Shown here in pieces: positions 57,366-64,000 of a DNA stretch of 64,000 nucleotides (the stretch's first letter is position 1; the number at the start of each line of letters is the position of its first letter). A program made the position numbers and the translations under genes. The stretch is from Gnetum montanum (lineage: Eukaryota; Streptophyta; Gnetopsida; Gnetales; Gnetaceae). Below the pieces are notes generated by a model, which saw only the letters and a program-made list of their open reading frames with translations, ran no database searches and was not told the origin of the DNA. The DNA is taken from contig MNCI01026467.1 of assembly GCA_015680685.1 (NCBI GenBank), positions 84,772-148,771 on the forward strand. The letters run 5' to 3'.

Positions 57366-60300
57366 CTAAATAACTCCCTGTAAAAGAGACCTAGCAAGAT
57401 GTTCCCGCGCTGTTGCAAGTGCTTGGGATATGGTCTGCAAGAGAAAACAAATTAGTATACGTTGGAAAGAATTAAATGGCTGAAATTTTCAATATCCATT
57501 ACAAACCTGCTCAGACAGTGGCGCTGTTCCATCGCTACTAAGCGTTGTCACTTTGTTTGCAATAATGGATGGCTCAGTGTCAAGGATAATGCTGATATTT
57601 CATAGGAAAACATAAGTATAATGCTGAAACTTAAAAGTAGAATACGAGTACACAAATTTGCAGATACATGAATACAACTAAATATCCAGAAAAATAATAA
57701 CGCACTTCCCAGTATACATGTGGATGAAGAATATAAGGAATTTTAAAGACAAAAAAATATGAAATCCTCGGACACAACATATAAAACATAAATACGGTCA
57801 GAAAGATATACCCTCTGTCAACAATTTCATCAATGCAGAGGAAAATGAGATCCAAATTCTCAAGGGCCACACTCTTCTCAACGTTACTCCTGAAATCCAA
57901 TAATGATACAGAAATCAACATTTTCATAAATACTCAGAAGAATGTGGTTTACTACATATATGTGCAAGATATTGTAGTGTGATTTGTTCAATAAGGCATG
58001 TGGCTTGCATCCTACAAGTCACAAGTCCGATCCTAATAGGCTATTGAGATATACAAGCATCATGCAAAAGTTTGTTGAAATTGAACTAGTCCAATAGATC
58101 CATAAGATGTAATTAAAGACTTTCAATTTCAGTTGCAAAATTATCAACATGATCACCTTTATTACATTAAATTAGGAAATTGTTAGGGTGGTAATTTTAT
58201 ATAGTTGGCGGTCTCTCTAGCACCACCCTTGATGTATATTTTTACTCTGCCTTAAGTTAAAGACAAGTGACTCGAACCTCAAACCCAATGGTTATAAGAA
58301 GAATAATCTATGGAAGTTATACATTGAAAACAATATGGAAATTTTCTGAATTAAGTGAAACCTAAGAAGAGTTGAAATAGCATCAACAAACCCTTGAAGT
58401 ACAGCAGCCAAAATAAGAACGTTTTCCTCATCCGCACCCATAACATAGAAATTTAAATCAAATACAAACTTGTAGACAACACTATAGCCATCAAACATGC
58501 CAATTTCCGTTGCAAAAATATTGGTTAAACATATCAAATTAAATGTATAATCATGTGCCAAGTGATACAAATTTATGGAAGCTACCAAGTTTATCATTCC
58601 CAAATTTTTAAAGCTCAAAGGACTACTACTATGTCACAGATCCTAAAACATTATGGAAAATGCAACTCAAATTTTTCATAATATATAGACTGTAGGCATG
58701 CTTATTGACAACAATGACAAGATCTTATGATTATATTACAAACGTACAAGCTGTCAATAAATGACCACCTTCCAAGCAATTAAAACTTTACATGATAAAC
58801 GCAGCATGCTAATTATATGACATAGTTACACTTTTGGCATACTCTAGAGAATGCACTCATGAAATCAGTGCTGCCATCAAGACTTGTAGACATCATCAGT
58901 GCAGGCAGATCATTCTATACACTCCAATCCCAATATTGCAACATTAAGGGTTTTGACATGAAAGATACCTTTAAGCTTTTAAGAAGTTTTTTTTACCAAC
59001 CTAGATAGTAGATAATGTTTGTAGCTACATGGCACTGCATGATGCTTTAGATTAAGCTACATCAACCATCAAGATGATAGAAGCTGATCAAGGCAAAGCA
59101 GCAAAATAGAAGAATTAAGAAGAGAATCCATTTTCTCCAGCAAAAGAGGTATTGTTAACTCACCTAAGATTCCACTGAGGGCGGATTCTGTAGTCAAAGA
59201 TCCAAGATCATAGAAAGCTACATTAAGGATATATCTATCAACAGACCAGCGTTCATAGGTGGATTACATCCTGTTGCAAGAAGACCAAAGGAAACATTGT
59301 TGATTCAAGATTAGAATAAAAAATACTCAAGGCACTCAAAACAAGTGGCCTTTCAAAAATTTGTAGAGATGTGCCTAATCCAAAATATCCCCAAGCCAAA
59401 ATAAGATTGTAGTAATGATAATGCAAATTCAAACATTGTCCTTCAGATTAATCTACTTGCGTGAATTCTGCACTACTCTATTACAGTCTACATGCTTATG
59501 GGACTTAAGTTTACCTTGTGCATAAAAAAGTTCATATCTTTTTCACTCTAAAGCTTCAAAGTCAACCATGTGGATTTCAAAATTTTACCTATTGTAAATC
59601 CATACATGCAGGCTAAATTTCTAAACTAAGAAACAATGTGCCTTCCAATCGCAGAAAAAAAAGAGCCATAAACTTCAATGGAGCTTGTAGTTGAAATTGC
59701 ATTAAAAGTGAGAAGTAGAGACAAAGGCATAATGGAAGGTTCATTTAATTTTGTGAAAGAGCCTTGATAAATATGTACTTAATGAATTTGCAGATCTGGA
59801 AACGATATGCCAAGATATCCATAGCACTACCAAATTAGAAAGAATAATGTGAATGACTGTTTTCTGTATCTCAAGATCTCTTCCAACATCGAAGATGTTT
59901 TGCTACCAACATGATTTTAACTTAAATGACAGTTTGATAAGGAACTGCCTCAGCAAACCCTAAAAGGACCCATTCCACAACCTTTCTAGGGGAAATTGGC
60001 TTAAAAAACAAGATCATAAATAAATGAAGAAATAAGGAAACTCCTCCTATAGAGAATTACAACAATAATGAGGAGTCAAGCTCAACAATGAGAAGCCAAG
60101 TTCAACTCATATTAGAGGCCACATTCCTGTCTCAATCCCTCAAGTGCTCACCACTGGAGCTCAAAGCTCAAGACAACAAGACACTCGCAAGAGATTCCCT
60201 TAACCTCTTTGAAGTGCTTTCCCTTGCCTCTCACTCAATTGGACATAATTGTCCTAACACAAGTTGACCCTCTCACTTACCTTCTCTCTTGTAACTCTTA

Positions 60301-61671
60301 CACAAACTCAGGCCTTTGATGTCTATTTATACATTTTGAGTGACTTTTCATCTCCCCTGGCACTCCAAAATACAAATTAATGTCCATTGGTATTTGCCAA
60401 CAAAAAAATACCACCATCAGATAAAACATCTTCGATAAGGAGAAGACATCTTTCCTGAGCTAAGCTGGTTATACAGTAGACATCTTTTGCAGAGAGTAAA
60501 CATCTTTCCCGAGCTGAGATGATTATAGAGTAGACATCTTTTGTAGAGAGTAAACGTCTTTCCTAAGCTCACATGTTACACAAAAGACATCCTGCAGCAG
60601 AAGTAGACATGTATGCTACAGTAAAATATGCCTTTCTCATGAAGCAGACATCTTTCCTTCAGAGTAGACACATTCCACCTGGAGTAGATATCTTTCTAGG
60701 CAGGTTTGCCAACGATGGATATGTCTGGAGGCCCGAACTTCTCAAATAAGCGCCCCTCCCCTTGGCCCCGAATACATCATGAACATGCCAAAAGACATCT
60801 AAACTCATGAGAACATGCCACAACTCCAGAAAAAGACACAATCCTTTAAGGGATGACACATTGATCTAGGTGATGTCCTCATCACAGTTATTCCATCCTA
60901 AGTCCCCCACAAACTACCTGGCTTCAACTGACAAAAAAAAATTAAAACTGTTTCCACTACAAAAATAGTGACAATGAATTAGGTATATGCCTGTAGTAAA
61001 TGTGATCAATATTTCAACGAGATACAAAATTATACATGCTAGTTTTCCAGCATTTTGCAATATTTTGTTCTCTTCTGTGATTGTGCTTTAAAAAAAACAT
61101 CTTCTATATGTGAGTGATCTAAGCAATTTCCGACAACCCTAATGCTCAGAATCACTATACTCTGTTTGCTGGTGAAAGCCATCAAAGAAATTACCTTCTC
61201 CTCGTGCATTTGTTTTCTGAGTTTTGGTAAAAACAGATTTCTCAAAACTTAGCTGCAATGCTAGTGTTGGCCAGTCATCAGACATGTACTTAACCGCCAC
61301 ACGCTTGCCTTCCGAATCCAGAACCAAAACATTTTTGATTAAAGGGAAAGATTCCTGGATAAGCAACACATTGTCAGAATGTAATCCATAACAATTTGTC
61401 CGTTTCCTTTTTTATTTTCTTTTTCTTTTTTTCCTTTTTTGTTGTTTTTTTTTAAAGTTTAATCAACTGCTTATGCTAAAGATAACAACAATGCTTCTAA
61501 AATTCACTAAACCTTTTGTACAGTTTTGGCGTTTTAAAATAAAAAGAAAATAATTTTAAAAGATGCCATGAAATTTCGCCCGTGTCCGTGGTTGCTACAA
61601 TACAAGGTGAAACCAAAGATTCTCAAACTAAATAAGAAATATTAAACCGTTTCGAAATTTGCTTCCATCAT
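57366..61671 (-). CDS. coatomer subunit zeta (COPI coat), six exons
   Basis: Exons on the minus strand: 61671-61648, 61354-61195, 58509-58362, 57889-57812, 57591-57507, 57434-57366. They give one frame of 187 codons plus stop, close to the 177-181 residues of plant zeta-COP. Conserved blocks are [83 protein letters not shown] and [14 protein letters not shown]. Zeta-COP is a small longin-fold subunit of the COPI vesicle coat acting at the Golgi. Four introns are GT-AG. Intron 2 (58510-61194, 2.7 kb) ends in TTTGCAA instead of TTTGCAG just before exon 3. Exon 1 (MMEANFET) is the least certain: it has an in-frame stop just upstream and a weak donor. No nonsense change is seen. T3 lies 339 bases downstream. 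Confidence 0.9.
60440..60660. repeat. degenerate tandem repeat in intron 2 of the coatomer gene
   Basis: Blocks with ACATCTTTCCTGAGCT and AGTAGACATCTTTTG recur at about 60-base spacing, three to four times, with looser GTAGACATC words to about 60690. The surrounding 59950-60900 differs in texture from the rest of the intron and may be an inserted repeat, but no ends were found. Confidence 0.6.
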
Positions 61672-61879
61672 CTATGATCTTCAGCAGCTGTTCGAGCAAC
61701 AACGCCGCTAAAATGTTGACAAACTAAAATAGGATATCAAATACACAAACAACGCTAGCATTACAAAGAAATCGGCAGGAAATTGGCGTACAATGCAGTA
61801 CCATTTCGGTTACCGGAAAGTCGTATCAGCTGCAGCAACTCGTCTCGCCGTAGATTTAAATGCACCTTTCCTTTCCTCT

Positions 61880-61912
61880 CCCCTCCCTTCCCTTCCCTTC
61901 CCTTCCCATCCC
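61880..61912 (-). promoter_or_regulatory. G-rich tract upstream of the coatomer gene (G-quadruplex candidate)
   Basis: Seven runs of at least three C on the plus strand (G on the minus, coding strand), separated by one or two bases, lie about 210-240 bases upstream of the proposed ATG. The pattern satisfies G3+N1-7 four or more times. It probably lies in the promoter or 5' untranslated region. Confidence 0.6.
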
Positions 61913-62965
61913 AACACAACAGCCGTTCCAGGGTTTTGAAATATATCGCCTGCGATAACGCTCCTTGTTTAGCGAAATATTTCCGATCGAAATATATTCC
62001 TGATTTTGGACGTACTTCCGACATGCCAGGTGGTAATTTAAAAATATATGAATTAAGAAAGAAAATTCACTCAACCATATTGGGATAACGAGTTTGATTC
62101 TTAGCAACTGTAGGTAATTAATGATCTGAAGTTAGAAAGCAAGTTACATGCTCAAAACCTTGTTAGTCTAGTTTGTTTGTAAAGCAGTTATTATCTTTGC
62201 ATCATAATATTATCTTTGCATCATAAGACTAGAAGATAATAAAGAGGTATTAATTAGGGTGTATTTATGTTTCACTTATTTTGGATTCCCCACCATTTTC
62301 ATAAAATGTGAGGATAGTTAAACATGTATGTTACTTAACCATAGCTTGCTTGAGTAGAAGGTGTGGCTTTTAGCTATGTGAGTTTAATATTAAATGGTAT
62401 GCTAAGACATGGTTATATTGAAATAATTGTAATATAGATATAATTGTAATATAGGTATAATCCAAGATATATTGAAATAATTGTAATATAGGTATAATCC
62501 AAGATATAATTCAAAAGTCTTTACCACTAGGCTAACACCTCATTGTTGACATGATTATATTTTACTTTAAGTTGTACTAAAGTATTGGGATAATTTAATC
62601 TCTCTTTCTTTTTCTCCTTTCATTAGTGATTGCATATTTTAATTGATAAGTTTGTTATTCTATGTGTAATATGTTACAAGTTTGAATTATGTTTAATGTA
62701 TCATTTTTTTTTCTACTTAGTGGATTACAATTCCTATGATTTGGAAGCTTCAAGTCATAGATTCGATTCTAGTAGGCAATGCTAAGTTATACATAGTTCT
62801 AATTGGACTATATATCTTGGAGTGTACCTATGTTTCACTCATTTCAGGTTCCAACACCCATCCCCCAACCTCCACCTCTTACAATTCCTATGAATTCTCT
62901 TTTTTTTTCTCTTACAATAAGAAATTAAATAACAAAGGAAGCAAATGAAGGATTGCAAGCCAATG
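61913..62965. other. upstream flank of the coatomer gene, no gene seen
   Basis: AT-rich. A short tandem repeat of TTGTAATATAGGTATAATCC, with about a 41-base period and two to three copies, lies at 62420-62510. No conserved open frame. Confidence 0.45.
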
Positions 62966-64000
62966 TGTAACATCCCTAATAGAAAATCCTTTGATTGTGA
63001 TTATGGCTTGTGTTGATTGAGATCATGACCTATTGTGTCTCTGTGATATGATTTTGCATGTGATAGAAATCATTATTATAATGATGGTTATGGTTGTTTT
63101 TGTATTCAAATGCACACTAACCTTGTGGGCTTTGTGAGACAAGTACAATGAACTAATAGTTGATGTACATGGAGAATGTCATCAACATTGATGTGTATGT
63201 AATGTGTGTTTGTTTTTTATGATTTCTATTTTGATGTGTAGTTGGAATTTTAAGAATTCCATAGGTTTAGATAGTTCATCAATTATGTTTCAATTAGAAA
63301 TTATGAGCTTTTGAAGTTATTTAAGTTATGAAGTTGTGTTGGTTATATATGTAGAGCTAAGAGGCATGTTAGCCCCTAGGGCCACATAGGGTCAAATTTT
63401 AATAACTTATAGTTTTTCATAAAGTGAAAAGGAGCAATTTGATTGGTCAATGAAAATGAAACTTATTCTATTAGAGATTAAATGATACTTGTGGAATTTA
63501 ACCCTATGCTATAAATACTCATCACAGGAAGTTCATTTTTATCATTTTGACATGTGTTACATCAAAACATAGGATTTTGTTGAGTTAGTGATGAGACGGG
63601 ATTCGCATGAGTTGCGATATCACGTACGCGATATCGAGGCCGCCACGATATCACATCCCATGCGATATTGCGTACGTGATATCGTGTCATCCCCTACGAT
63701 GTCGCATACGCCCCTTATTCCTCATCCTAGGCTAGAAGTAGGGAAACTCTGGCAGATTGATCACTCCAGAAATAGAATATTTTCCATGTGCCCACAGTAG
63801 GAGTCCCCAAGTGAACAGATCTTTATTCAAGTAGCTTTGTACCTGAACGCAAGTTGTGTACGACAATAAAGACGAGCTTTGTGGATAAACCTTGTAGTGC
63901 ATGGAATAGGATTTTATTACCTGTTATTTATTACATGTCATTTCCTACCTATTATTTATTACCCTGCAGTAGTGCGGCATGAGTACGACTTGATTACGAG
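62966..64000 (+). repeat. possible LTR start of another retroelement (open at window end)
   Basis: TGTAACATCCCTAATAG has the look of a plant LTR 5' end. A TATA box (TATAAATA, 63510-63517) and a repeat-rich block follow at typical distances. No PPT is clear before it and the other end is outside the window, so this is tentative. Confidence 0.3.
63598..63715. repeat. palindromic GCGATATCG / CGTACG repeats
   Basis: CACGTACGCGATATCG, GCGATATTGCGTACGTGATATCG and CGATGTCGCATACG cluster within 120 bases, about 90 bases after a TATA box. The words are self-complementary and form nested inverted repeats. Confidence 0.75.

Noticed and set aside
59950-60900. Complete mobile element inside intron 2 of the coatomer gene
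   Set aside because: The texture changes and there is a tandem repeat, but no terminal repeats or target-site duplication were found.

Overview
This is plant nuclear DNA, almost entirely nested retrotransposons, with one ordinary host gene near the right end. The large retroelements, the low gene density and a 2.7-kb intron suggest a seed plant (possibly a gymnosperm) or fern with a very large genome. The species cannot be fixed from the sequence.

Layout. (1) 1-5430 is the 3' part of a plus-strand Ty3/gypsy element, copy T1, with gag-protease remnants, pol deleted, and a 3' LTR at 3750-5430. (2) 7938-14981 is a minus-strand, heavily decayed Athila-like Ty3 element, B. (3) 14982-43577 is a plus-strand chromovirus, C, split by later insertions. 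(4) Inside C lies T2, a full-length 17.8-kb minus-strand element at 15554-33335, flanked by the perfect 5-bp target-site duplication AAGAT. C also holds a solo LTR of the same superfamily (34131-35715), intron-bearing minus-strand gene-like fragments and a 5S rRNA relic. (5) 43578-46665 is AT-rich and holds a dead LINE. (6) 46671-57027 is T3, a third relative of T1/T2 on the plus strand, with the perfect duplication ATATT. (7) 57366-61671 on the minus strand is a six-exon gene for coatomer subunit zeta. (8) 62966-64000 may be the start of another LTR.

T1, T2, T3 and the solo LTR form one superfamily. Their LTRs begin TGAAACACC and end in TACA or a variant, T1-T3 share a polypurine tract, and T2/T3 share a primer-binding site. 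T2 pol has two successive RNase H domains, which places the family in the Tat lineage (the Ogre/Retand/Grande type). In T2 the order is: 5' LTR, repeat-rich leader, gag-protease, motif array 1, an antisense gene, motif array 2, RT-RH-aRH-integrase, motif array 3, 3' LTR. The arrays are tens of short units built on GTCCG..ATGAC + TAAACTAG, or the variant GCCCGAAATGGCC + TAAACTAG. They occupy the same places in T1 and T3.

The most unusual feature is the antisense gene of T2. It has its own TATA box (22280) and seven exons joined by six canonical GT-AG introns that keep one reading frame. It starts with an FCP1/NIF phosphatase-like domain whose catalytic motif is degenerate, continues into an unrecognised conserved-looking region, and ends in a coiled coil running into an assembly gap. 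T3 carries the 3' end of an antisense, intron-bearing gene at the equivalent place. In-frame stops in these elements largely look like CAG->TAG, CAA->TAA, CGA->TGA and TGG->TAG changes, as expected of methylated, silenced plant retroelements.
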